Shown here piece after piece: positions 28,631 to 37,871 of a DNA stretch of 64,000 nucleotides. The stretch covers positions 208,613 through 272,612 of the forward strand of contig PNNN01000011.1 in NCBI GenBank assembly GCA_013824245.1. The letters run 5' to 3'. This DNA is from Chlorobiaceae bacterium (GTDB lineage: Bacteria > Bacteroidota > Ignavibacteria > UBA10030 > SZUA-254). A model generated the notes under the pieces. It was not told the origin of the DNA. It saw only the letters and a program-made list of their open reading frames with translations, and ran no database searches. A program made the position numbers and the translations under genes. Within the stretch, counting starts at the first letter, position 1. Each line of letters opens with the position of its first letter.

Positions 28631-29570
28631 CCATCTTCAACGGTTGTTGGTTGCGTTTGTTGGCATACCGCTTATTGTGATTCTTTGCTTAGCTGGCGGA
28701 GTATATTTCTTTTTGTTCATCGCTATACTCTCTGCTTTTGCCTTACACGAATTTTACAAACTCTCTGAAAAGAAAAATTTAAAACCATCAATCCCGCTCG
28801 GTATTATTGCCGGCTTCGCTTTGAATCTATCGTTCTTTTATGTTCCTGTAAGAGAAACAGTTGTCGACTTTGCAACGTCTGTCGGAATTGGAATTCCATA
28901 CCCAACACAAACTCAACTCGTGTTCATGATAATGCTGATATTTATTTTTGCGGTGTTAATTCATGAATTATTCAGGAATCGCGGTTCCGTTTTGCTTAAT
29001 GCTTCGGCAACGATTTTAGGCGTTTTGTATATTTCACTCTTTCTCGGCACCGTAATCGGGTTGCGGGAATTGTTTGTTCCTTTCGATTTTCCGATGGGCA
29101 GATATTTTAGCTTACCTTCAAGTTTCACGGATCCGCAAGCCGTCGCGATAGTTTACCGATGGGGAGGATACACCATAATTGCTATTCTTGCCACAATATG
29201 GATTTGCGATTCGGCGGCATATTATATTGGTAGTGCGATTGGCAAACACAAACTGTTTCCGCGTGTAAGTCCTAACAAAAGCTGGGAAGGCGCAATCGGC
29301 GGATTTATTTTTGCAATTCTTGCCGCGATAAGCGCGAAATATGTTGCGCTCGAATATCTCAGCGTTACAAATGCATTGGTTATTGGTGTTATCGTTGGTG
29401 TATTTGGCCAGCTTGGCGATTTAGTTGAATCTGCCTTGAAGCGCGATGCGGGCGTGAAAGATTCGTCAACACTATTGCCCGGACACGGCGGTGTACTGGA
29501 CAGATTTGACAGTCTACTTTTTGCCGCGCCGCTCATTTATTTTTATCTTGATTATATACTATTTAGTTAA
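28623..29570 (+). CDS. cdsA: phosphatidate cytidylyltransferase
   Basis: WICDSAAYYIGSAIGKHKLFPRVSPNKSWEGAIGG; LKRDAGVKDSSTLLPGHGGVLDRFDSLLFAAP. Confidence 0.95.
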   Translation: MSNHLQRLLVAFVGIPLIVILCLAGGVYFFLFIAILSAFALHEFYKLSEKKNLKPSIPLGIIAGFALNLSFFYVPVRETVVDFATSVGIGIPYPTQTQLVFMIMLIFIFAVLIHELFRNRGSVLLNASATILGVLYISLFLGTVIGLRELFVPFDFPMGRYFSLPSSFTDPQAVAIVYRWGGYTIIAILATIWICDSAAYYIGSAIGKHKLFPRVSPNKSWEGAIGGFIFAILAAISAKYVALEYLSVTNALVIGVIVGVFGQLGDLVESALKRDAGVKDSSTLLPGHGGVLDRFDSLLFAAPLIYFYLDYILFS

Positions 29571-30875
29571 ATGCCGAAAACAACAAAAAAAATTTGCATC
29601 ATTACACTCGGATGTCCGAAAAACGTGGTCGATTCGGAAATGCTGATGAAGCAGTTCCAGGCAAATAATTTAGAACTGGTTCAGTCTTCGGATGAAAGTG
29701 ATGCGACTATCATTAATACATGTGGATTTATACAGAGCGCGAAAAAAGAATCGCTTGATACGATAATGCACGCAGTCGAGCTTAAAAAAACTGGACGAAT
29801 CCAACAGCTTGTAGTTATGGGTTGTCTTGCTGAGCGTTACGCGGCAAATTTGAAAAAGGAAATACCGGAGGTCGACGCATACGTTGGTGCGAACAAAATA
29901 GATCAGGTAGTTAGCGCGCTTGGCGCTCATCCAAAATACAACTTGATTGGAGAAAGGGTTTTAACAACTCCGCCTCATTACGCGTATCTTAAAATTTCCG
30001 AAGGTTGCGATAGACCATGTTCCTTCTGTTCAATACCGTTGATGCGTGGAAAACATATCAGCAAACCGATTGAAACTATTCTTCACGAAGCCCGGAAGTT
30101 AACAGAACTTGGAGTTCGCGAGTTGATCATAATCGCGCAGGAGAGTACTTACTACGGAATTGATCTGTACGGAAAGCGTAAGTTAGCTGAGCTTCTTGAA
30201 AAACTTTCTTCAATAAATGGAGTTGAGTGGATACGGTTGATGTACGCCTTTCCCACCGGATTTCCCAGCGATGTTTTGAAAATGATTGCAGATAATCCCA
30301 AAATATGCAAATATCTCGATATCCCTCTTCAACATATTTCCGATCCTGTGCTTGCTTCTATGAAGCGCGGAACTGATTCAAGAGAGGCAAGATCTCTCAT
30401 CGACAAAATCAGGAATGAAGTGCCGGGTATAGCGCTCAGAACAACGCTTATCGTCGGTTATCCGAATGAGGGGGAAAAAGAATTTTTAGAATTAAAACAT
30501 TTTGTCGATGAAGTAAAATTTGAGCGTTTAGGTTTATTCACCTATTCGCAGGAAGAAGACACTACCGCATTTGATCTTGGAGATCCCGTTCCCGAAGAAG
30601 TTAAGCAAGAACGTTTCAATGCAATAATGGAAACGCAGAGAGAAATATCACTCGCGCACAACAACTTACTTGTCGGCAAAAAGATTCGTACGCTCGTTGA
30701 TACGCTGGAGGAGGGAACCGGCATAGGCCGCACACAATACGACGCTCCGGAGATCGATAACGCAGTAACATTGCACGGTGTTGAAAATGTTAAGTCGGGA
30801 AATTTTTATGATGTGTTAATTGATGATTGCGATGCATACGATTTATTTGGACGACTCGTCAAAGAAGAATTGTAA
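29571..30875 (+). CDS. rimO: ribosomal protein S12 methylthiotransferase
   Basis: ITLGCPKNVVDSEMLMKQ; CDRPCSFCSIPLMRGKHISKP; PLQHISDPVLASMKRG; TRAM domain. Confidence 0.95.
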   Translation: MPKTTKKICIITLGCPKNVVDSEMLMKQFQANNLELVQSSDESDATIINTCGFIQSAKKESLDTIMHAVELKKTGRIQQLVVMGCLAERYAANLKKEIPEVDAYVGANKIDQVVSALGAHPKYNLIGERVLTTPPHYAYLKISEGCDRPCSFCSIPLMRGKHISKPIETILHEARKLTELGVRELIIIAQESTYYGIDLYGKRKLAELLEKLSSINGVEWIRLMYAFPTGFPSDVLKMIADNPKICKYLDIPLQHISDPVLASMKRGTDSREARSLIDKIRNEVPGIALRTTLIVGYPNEGEKEFLELKHFVDEVKFERLGLFTYSQEEDTTAFDLGDPVPEEVKQERFNAIMETQREISLAHNNLLVGKKIRTLVDTLEEGTGIGRTQYDAPEIDNAVTLHGVENVKSGNFYDVLIDDCDAYDLFGRLVKEEL

Positions 30876-30888
30876 GGAGAAATATTTT

Positions 30889-32196
30889 ATGAATTTCCGT
30901 TTCCTCATTTTATTAATCGTTTTGTTGTTAATTAATCTGCAAATTGCAATTTGTCAGGCAGAATTATCTCCGTCGGGATTGCAGGAGGTTCCCAAATTTT
31001 ATATGGATGCGTTGTCATTTCAATCCTCGGAACCCGGAGTAAGCCGGCTCGATGTATTTGTGGAAGTGCCGTACGAAGCAATGCAGTTTACTAAGCTCGG
31101 TGATAATTTTCGCGCTGAGTATGAGGTAGCAATCAACATTTATGATACGACCGAAACTCTGGTTTCAGAGAAATGGTGGACAGAGAAAATTGAAGTACCT
31201 GATTACAATCAAACAACTTCCCAGACGACAAGCAATTTAAATCAACGGTCTTTCTTGGTTACACCCGGATTTTATTTTGTTACGGTTCAGATAAAGGACC
31301 AGGAAAGTGACAGAGGAACCCGGATCAAGAAAAAAGTGAATGTTAGAAAATTTACCGACATAGATTTTGGGATCAGTGATATTTTAATCGTCAACCGTAT
31401 CGAATTTGATTCAGGTAAAACATCAATTTTCCCCAATATATCGGGAAATGTTGGAGGCATTCGAGATAGTTTCCATATTTTTTTCGAGGCATATAATTCA
31501 ATCGGTACCGATTCTTCAAAACTATTCATTAGAATATTTAATATGAAAGGAGACACCGTCAGAATTGATTCTTCTGGCATTCAACTCGGAGCGAAGAAAC
31601 GACACTGTTTCCAAAATATTCAGACGACTGAACTGATACCGGGTGATTATATCATGCAGGCAGACCTAAATCTTTCAACTGATAACACCGGTGAGATGAA
31701 AAAAGATATTAGTGCAACTTCTTCGCGATCGTTTGTAGTTCGTTGGCGCGGGATGCCTGTATCAATTACCGATCTAAATTTGGCTATCGACCAGTTGGAA
31801 TATGTCGCCGACCGTGAAGTTATCGACGAAATACGGAAAGCGCCGACGGAAAAGAAGAAAACCCTTTTTCAGGAATTTTGGAATAAGAAAGACCCTTCCC
31901 CCAATACCGACCGAAATGAGTTGATGGAAGAATATTATTCGCGGGTCGCGTATGCCAATAAACATTTCGGACATTACATCGACGGATGGAAAACAGATAT
32001 GGGAATGGTTTATTGTATTTTTGGCTCTCCAAGCAACATTGAAAGGCATCCGTTCGACATTGATTCGAAACCTTACGAGGTATGGACATATTATGAAATA
32101 AGCCGCGAATTTATTTTTGTTGACGTTACCGGATTCGGAGATTATCGGTTGCAAAATCCTCTTTGGGATTTAAGGCGAACGCGACCTCGGAGATAA
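30889..32196 (+). CDS. GWxTD domain-containing protein
   Basis: HYIDGWKTDMGMVYCIFGSPSNIERHPFDIDSKPYEVWTYYEI; signal peptide MNFRFLILLIVLLLINLQIAICQ; RBS AAGGAGA upstream of ATG at 30889. Confidence 0.88.
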   Translation: MNFRFLILLIVLLLINLQIAICQAELSPSGLQEVPKFYMDALSFQSSEPGVSRLDVFVEVPYEAMQFTKLGDNFRAEYEVAINIYDTTETLVSEKWWTEKIEVPDYNQTTSQTTSNLNQRSFLVTPGFYFVTVQIKDQESDRGTRIKKKVNVRKFTDIDFGISDILIVNRIEFDSGKTSIFPNISGNVGGIRDSFHIFFEAYNSIGTDSSKLFIRIFNMKGDTVRIDSSGIQLGAKKRHCFQNIQTTELIPGDYIMQADLNLSTDNTGEMKKDISATSSRSFVVRWRGMPVSITDLNLAIDQLEYVADREVIDEIRKAPTEKKKTLFQEFWNKKDPSPNTDRNELMEEYYSRVAYANKHFGHYIDGWKTDMGMVYCIFGSPSNIERHPFDIDSKPYEVWTYYEISREFIFVDVTGFGDYRLQNPLWDLRRTRPRR

Positions 32197-32207
32197 ATAA
32201 ACAACAC

Positions 32208-33926
32208 ATGAAAACTGTTTGTCTCATCGTTGTTTTCCTGTTGATTGCATTTACCCTCTCAGCGAATTCACAATCTTATCCGACTATCCAATCTATTGCT
32301 ATCAGCGGGAATAAAGTTATCTCTGTTGCAGATTTGCTTTCAATAATCCAATCAACGCCAAAAACAGTTTTTGACCCGATACGTCTACAAAAAGATTTGG
32401 AAACGATTTATGGTACATACTTCCAAAAAGGATATTATTTTGTAAGAGTGTGGGTTGATACAGTAACATCAATTTCCCATGCCCATAATTTAGATATCAC
32501 TATCAACATTGACGAAGGCGAACTGTGTGGCGTAGGTGGAATAATATTTTATGGGAACAACAAAATTTCTACCGAGGCACTTCTATCCGTCATCAAACTC
32601 CACGTCAACGATATTTTTTCTCCATCTGATCTTGAAGCAGATATAGAAAGTATTCTACAACTTTATGATGAATCCGGGTATCCATACGCTTCTGCCGAAG
32701 TGAAACAAATCAAACCTGCAATCGGGATTGATTCGTCAAAGTTGTTGATAGAAATAAATATCGATGAGGGAGAATATGTTACAATCGACGAGATAAGAAT
32801 TGCCGGGAATAAGAGCACGAAGGATGATGTGATAATACGTGAATTGAATTTAAAGCCGAGTGAGCCATTCAAATATTCTAAGATTCGAAATTTCAGAAAT
32901 AAGTTACAACGATTAAATATATTTCAGCAGGTGGAAGAACCGAAACTTTTTTCGATGGATAATAATCATGGTATTCTTGTAAAAGTAACAGAAGGAAATA
33001 CAAACACTTTTGATGGAATCTTGGGATATAATCCCAAAAGGGGAGACAAAAGCGCAAGCGTTAACGGATTCATTAATATTTCGATGCGAAATTTATTTGG
33101 AACAGCAAGAAAACTGCATCTATTTTGGAAAAAAGAAAGTCAGTTAACGCAGGAAATTGGGATACGTTACACCGAGCCATGGATGTTCAACATTCCGCTT
33201 TCACTTGGTGGCGCATTTCAACAGCGGAAAGAAGATACACTTTACGTAAAAAGAACAGTTGAGGTTAATTCAGATTTTAAATTTACGGAATCAATTTCGG
33301 TGGGTGGTTTGGTTAAGCAAGAATTTATCATCCCATCTGCCAACGCCTCAAGCATCGCCCGTGTGTATCTGATCACAGGCGGGCTAAATTTAGTTTACGA
33401 CACACGGGATGATAGAATTACTCCAACAGATGGAATTTACTACCAAACCATTTATGAGGCTGGATCAACAAAAATAAACGACAAAACATCTGCCATCCAA
33501 CGGATCGAAATTGATGCGGAAGCGTATTATAATGTATTGCAGAGCCAAATTATAAAAGTCGGGTTGTATGGAAGAACTGTAAGGAGTGGAAATATCCAAT
33601 TATCCGATCTCTACCGTTTCGGCGGCACAAACACTCTTCGCGGTTACCGCGAAAACGAATTTATTGGTTCCCGTATCTTCTGGTCGAATATCGAATACAG
33701 ATTTATTGCAGCGCCGAGGTCTTTCTTCTACGGTTTTGTTGACTTGGGATATTATTACAAGCCATCGATTGCAGCCGATAGAATTTTAGAGAAAGGGAAA
33801 TATGGTTACGGTATTGGAACGAGAATTCAAACAACTATCGGGTTGTTGGGGTTAAGCTTTGCCTTCGGCGAGGGCGACTCGTTCCTGCAGGGTAAGATTC
33901 ATATCGGATTGATAAATGAATTTTGA
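32208..33926 (+). CDS. BamA/TamA (Omp85)-like outer membrane protein with POTRA domains
   Basis: signal MKTVCLIVVFLLIAFTLSANSQ; POTRA-like IQSIAISGNKVISVADLL repeats; barrel motif YRFGGTNTLRGYRENEFIGSRIFWSNIEYRF. Confidence 0.9.
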   Translation: MKTVCLIVVFLLIAFTLSANSQSYPTIQSIAISGNKVISVADLLSIIQSTPKTVFDPIRLQKDLETIYGTYFQKGYYFVRVWVDTVTSISHAHNLDITINIDEGELCGVGGIIFYGNNKISTEALLSVIKLHVNDIFSPSDLEADIESILQLYDESGYPYASAEVKQIKPAIGIDSSKLLIEINIDEGEYVTIDEIRIAGNKSTKDDVIIRELNLKPSEPFKYSKIRNFRNKLQRLNIFQQVEEPKLFSMDNNHGILVKVTEGNTNTFDGILGYNPKRGDKSASVNGFINISMRNLFGTARKLHLFWKKESQLTQEIGIRYTEPWMFNIPLSLGGAFQQRKEDTLYVKRTVEVNSDFKFTESISVGGLVKQEFIIPSANASSIARVYLITGGLNLVYDTRDDRITPTDGIYYQTIYEAGSTKINDKTSAIQRIEIDAEAYYNVLQSQIIKVGLYGRTVRSGNIQLSDLYRFGGTNTLRGYRENEFIGSRIFWSNIEYRFIAAPRSFFYGFVDLGYYYKPSIAADRILEKGKYGYGIGTRIQTTIGLLGLSFAFGEGDSFLQGKIHIGLINEF

Positions 33927-33968
33927 GTTATGAGTTATGAGATATGAGTTATGAGATATGAGTTATGA
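33924..33968. repeat. tandem heptad repeat (GAGTTAT / GAGATAT)
   Basis: gagttat gagttat gagatat gagttat gagatat gagttat ga: six consecutive 7-nt units. Confidence 0.9.
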
Positions 33969-34579
33969 TTAGTCTTGATATAGAGTATAAATATTGGAAT
34001 AACGGTATTAAGTATATTGCTGGCGTTGATGAAGCGGGAAGAGGACCGCTTGCCGGACCGGTGGTTTCAGCAGCGGTGATCTTTCCATCGGAAGTAAAGA
34101 TTGACGGTGTAAACGATTCGAAACAACTTTCTGAAAAAGAAAGAGAAAGATTATTCGATCTCATAAAAGAAAATGCTCTAAGCATAGGTGTTGGTATTGT
34201 TGACCACATAATTATCGATGAAGTAAATATCCTCAATGCTACTTTCCGCTCGATGCACGAAGCAATCGGCAAACTAACCAATCAACCGGATCATTTATTG
34301 ATCGATGGTCCCCGCTTTACCGGCGCGAACATACCATTTACAACTATTATCGATGGTGATGCGAAATGCTTTTCAATCGCCGCCGCATCCATTATAGCAA
34401 AAGTTACGCGCGACCGTTTGATGAAAGAGTATGATAAACAATTTCCTCAATACGGATTTGCAAAACATAAAGGATACGGCACGAAGGCTCATCTTGAAGC
34501 AATCAGAAAACATGGACCGTGTGAAATTCATCGCAGGAGTTTCAGAATGCCGATAAAATTGGCTGAAGAAAATGCTTAG
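33965..34579 (+). CDS. rnhB: ribonuclease HII
   Basis: YIAGVDEAGRGPLAGPVVSAAVIF; DGDAKCFSIAAASIIAKVTRDRLM. Confidence 0.95.
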   Translation: MISLDIEYKYWNNGIKYIAGVDEAGRGPLAGPVVSAAVIFPSEVKIDGVNDSKQLSEKERERLFDLIKENALSIGVGIVDHIIIDEVNILNATFRSMHEAIGKLTNQPDHLLIDGPRFTGANIPFTTIIDGDAKCFSIAAASIIAKVTRDRLMKEYDKQFPQYGFAKHKGYGTKAHLEAIRKHGPCEIHRRSFRMPIKLAEENA

Positions 34580-34925
34580 CAAGACGAAAAAAGGAACAAT
34601 TGGCGAAGATTTAGCCGTTGATTTTTTACAAAAAAAAGGTTATCGTATCCTTCAACGGAATTACCGTTTCGAGCATGGTGAAATAGACATCGTTACCGAA
34701 GATGGTAACGTACTTGTATTCATTGAAGTAAAAGCCCGCCGCTCTAAACAATTCGGCGAGCCGGAAGATGCAGTTACTCCACGTAAACGTGAAAAGATAA
34801 GAGCAACCGCAGACGGTTATCTATTTGAAAACAACATCGATGATAAAGAATGCAGATTCGATGTTATTGCGATTGATTATCAACAGAACAAAACCGAGAT
34901 CCGCCACATTGAAGACGCATTTTAA
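34572..34925 (+). CDS. YraN/UPF0102 family endonuclease-like protein
   Basis: GTIGEDLAVDFLQKKGYRILQRNYRFEHGEIDIVTEDGNVLVFIEVKARRS. Confidence 0.93.
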   Translation: MLSKTKKGTIGEDLAVDFLQKKGYRILQRNYRFEHGEIDIVTEDGNVLVFIEVKARRSKQFGEPEDAVTPRKREKIRATADGYLFENNIDDKECRFDVIAIDYQQNKTEIRHIEDAF

Positions 34926-34937
34926 CAATTAACAATT

Positions 34938-34992
34938 AAAAATTAAAAAAGAAAAATTAAAAAAGAAAAATTAAAAAAGAAAAATTAAAAAA
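34938..34992. repeat. tandem 14-nt repeat (GAAAAATTAAAAAA, ~4 copies)
   Basis: Three exact copies 34951-34992 preceded by a 13-nt partial copy. Confidence 0.9.
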
Positions 34993-35071
34993 GCCAAAAG
35001 CTAAAACACTAATGACCAATGACAATTAACAAATGACTACTAACTACTCACAACTCACCAATTAACCACCT

Positions 35072-36823
35072 ATGAACATTGCAATAGTACTTATTTTCTC
35101 GCTCGCAATCATTATCCTCGGTTTCATATTTTATAGTCGGTACATTTCAAAAATACTCGGTATAGATGCCACTCGTCCAACTCCAGCGGTAACAATTAAC
35201 GATGGAGTTGATTTTGTCCCGACAAAACCGATTGTTTTATTCAGTCATCACTTCGCCGCCATCGCAGCAGCAGGTCCGATTGTGGGACCAACACTTGCCC
35301 TCTATTTTGGTTTTGTACCGGCGTGGCTTTGGATTGTTATCGGTGTGATCATGATTGGTGCTGTGCACGATTTTACTGCGCTCTTCGTTGCCGTTCGGGA
35401 AGGAGGCAAATCGATTGCTGAAGTTGCAAAGAAAACACTCGGTAAACCAGGATTTATTTTCTACGTTCTCTTCGCAATACTACTGTGTCTATTAGTGATT
35501 GCTGCATTTCTTCAATTGACAGCAATCGCACTTACTTCAACACTGCCTCCCGACGATGTGAATCTAACTGAAGCAACGGGAGGAATTCATATGCTTGAGC
35601 AAGGTGGTGAGATGAGGGTTCAGATCGGCGGTGTTGCGTCGATGTCGGTAATCATAATGACTTTGATCGCTCCGTTGATTGGATACATGATTTATAAGAA
35701 GAAGATGAATATCGTTCTCGTAACGGTTATCGCGTTCGTTGTTTCATTCGGCTCTATCATTATCGGTTATTACTATCCGATCACGTTGAATCCGAATGCC
35801 TGGATAATTATCATCACCTGTTATGTTTTCTTTGCGGCGTGGATACCGGTATGGATCGTTCTTCAGCCGAGGGATTTTGTTAATGCACAGATTCTCTTCC
35901 TCGGACTTGCATCGATGGTTGTTGGTGTTATCGGTGCCGGTATCGGTGGGGCAGTGATAAACACACCGGCACTGAATCTTGAAGAAGCGATGTCGGCGCC
36001 AAACTTAGGTTTACTGTGGCCCTTTCTGTTCATTACAATAGCTTGCGGTGCTGCATCCGGTGCGCACGGATTAGTATGCGGCGGGACATCATGCAAGCAA
36101 ATCTCAAACGAGAAGCATGCCCGCCTCATCGGTTACGGCGGTATGCTGCTGGAAGGTGTGCTTGCATTATGTGTGATTCTTTTAATCTCAAGCGGGATGG
36201 ATTTCGAAAAATATAAAAGCATCGTTTACCCTGCAACTGGAGGCAGCAATGCACCATTGGCATTTGCGCTCGGTCTTGGTAACATTCTATATCAGAGTTT
36301 AGGATTGCCCGTAGTGTATGGAACGATCTGGGGAATATTGCTTTTAGAGGGCTTTCTCGTTACTACGATTGATGCACTTGTCCGACTTGCACGTTATTTA
36401 TTTGAAGAACTATGGCTGACGATTCTGCCAAATCCGCCGGCAATTCTGAAGAGTAGGATATTCAATAGTTTATTAGTCGTTGCCGGATTTCTGACATTAA
36501 CATTTACAAATGCCTACTTGAAAATCTGGCCCATCTTCGGTGCTGCGAATCAATTGCTTGCCGCGCTCACACTCATTGCCGTAACTGCCTGGCTGGCACA
36601 GAAGGCAAAGAAATATTGGTTCACAGCAATCCCGGCTGCGTTCATGGTGATTACAACAGTTACCGCACTTATAATTCTACTCAAAAGATATATTCAGCTT
36701 GAAAGCTGGACGCTGTTCACTACAGATGTAATATTATTGATCCTCGCCGCTGGGGTAATTGTGCTTACGTTTAAGTACTTCTATAACTTGCGGGCGAAAA
36801 TGGCGCAGGAGGTAGGGAAATAA
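35072..36823 (+). CDS. cstA: carbon starvation protein CstA family transporter
   Basis: VLFSHHFAAIAAAGPIVGPTLALYFGFVPAWLWIVIGVIMIGAVHDFTALFV; SGAHGLVCGGTSCKQI; FGAANQLLAALTLI. Confidence 0.93.
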   Translation: MNIAIVLIFSLAIIILGFIFYSRYISKILGIDATRPTPAVTINDGVDFVPTKPIVLFSHHFAAIAAAGPIVGPTLALYFGFVPAWLWIVIGVIMIGAVHDFTALFVAVREGGKSIAEVAKKTLGKPGFIFYVLFAILLCLLVIAAFLQLTAIALTSTLPPDDVNLTEATGGIHMLEQGGEMRVQIGGVASMSVIIMTLIAPLIGYMIYKKKMNIVLVTVIAFVVSFGSIIIGYYYPITLNPNAWIIIITCYVFFAAWIPVWIVLQPRDFVNAQILFLGLASMVVGVIGAGIGGAVINTPALNLEEAMSAPNLGLLWPFLFITIACGAASGAHGLVCGGTSCKQISNEKHARLIGYGGMLLEGVLALCVILLISSGMDFEKYKSIVYPATGGSNAPLAFALGLGNILYQSLGLPVVYGTIWGILLLEGFLVTTIDALVRLARYLFEELWLTILPNPPAILKSRIFNSLLVVAGFLTLTFTNAYLKIWPIFGAANQLLAALTLIAVTAWLAQKAKKYWFTAIPAAFMVITTVTALIILLKRYIQLESWTLFTTDVILLILAAGVIVLTFKYFYNLRAKMAQEVGK

Positions 36824-36890
36824 AAAGGTAGCTTCTCCGAAAACAACTTTACACCGCCAACAGATGGATAGTGCTAAGTTGTATATTGAT

Positions 36891-37871
36891 CTACAAATTT
36901 ATTATCCACTTGCAGATTGATGTTAACTGGTCATCATCGGTAAGATTTGCGGCATTGTTGAGTTGACCAGATTTCATTTGCTTGAATATTTCGGAAGCCA
37001 TGCTATTCTCAATTGCTGCGCCGATAAAAAATGTCTGCGGCTTCTTTTTCTTTTTTACAAAGCTCTTTCTAATTCTTTCCAAAGCGGAATTAGCAGTTTT
37101 CCAATGTTCATCTGCGCCTGCCGGGTCGAGGCCACCCTTTAATTCTCCGAGAGCGATATAAGAATTAATATCATGAATGATAGACTGCTTGCCCTTCTTT
37201 AAATCGTCAGGTATGCCTTCTAAAATTGAAAGGTCAACATTTTTCTTGACGACAGGAATTGTGATGTTCATAATGAGAAGTCGATTAACTTTGTTCTTTG
37301 ACCAGAAAAGACCGTTGATCCGCTTTTCAATACCGGTATCATCTTCCAGCTTTGACAACCAAGTGCCTGTATCGTTAGTTTTCCATTGATACTCAATTCC
37401 AGCCAGGTTGAATACAGACAATAACGAACGAAGAAATTTCCTTTCTCCTAATACACCGGCTAAGTTTCTGGCTTTACCACCTAAAGCATCTCCTTTGGTT
37501 AGTAAGTATCTGTAAACAAGTTCGTCAATGAAATCCTCGCCCGCTGGCTCAAGAAATTTTTCGATTAAACCTTTGATAGCGAGTGTTTTGTCATCTTCAG
37601 TCAAATGATTGAGGGATTTTTCCGAAAGACCAGATGCAGTAAGTAAGCCAACTCTAAGTTCATTCACTTCTAAAAGGTCGTTAGGTTTCTTGATTCTGCT
37701 TGCAAGAGATTTTAATGCTTTTGCTTCTTCAATGTAGGGAACTGCTAAATAGTTTTTCTCTAAAGCAAGTGCTATGAAACCAGCTCTTGTTTTTTCTCTG
37801 GAGGTAACTAAATCATTTGCAGATTGAATAAATACATTCGATTTCATCTTTTTTGCCATAGGTATACGCAC
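36891..37871 (-). CDS. Type II restriction endonuclease (AvaI/BsoBI-like by motif)
   Basis: 326 aa next to a DNA methyltransferase; YRYLLTKGDALGGKARNLAG and SYIALGELKGGLDPAGADEHWKTA with an ExK-type core. Confidence 0.75.
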   Translation of the reverse strand: MRIPMAKKMKSNVFIQSANDLVTSREKTRAGFIALALEKNYLAVPYIEEAKALKSLASRIKKPNDLLEVNELRVGLLTASGLSEKSLNHLTEDDKTLAIKGLIEKFLEPAGEDFIDELVYRYLLTKGDALGGKARNLAGVLGERKFLRSLLSVFNLAGIEYQWKTNDTGTWLSKLEDDTGIEKRINGLFWSKNKVNRLLIMNITIPVVKKNVDLSILEGIPDDLKKGKQSIIHDINSYIALGELKGGLDPAGADEHWKTANSALERIRKSFVKKKKKPQTFFIGAAIENSMASEIFKQMKSGQLNNAANLTDDDQLTSICKWIINL

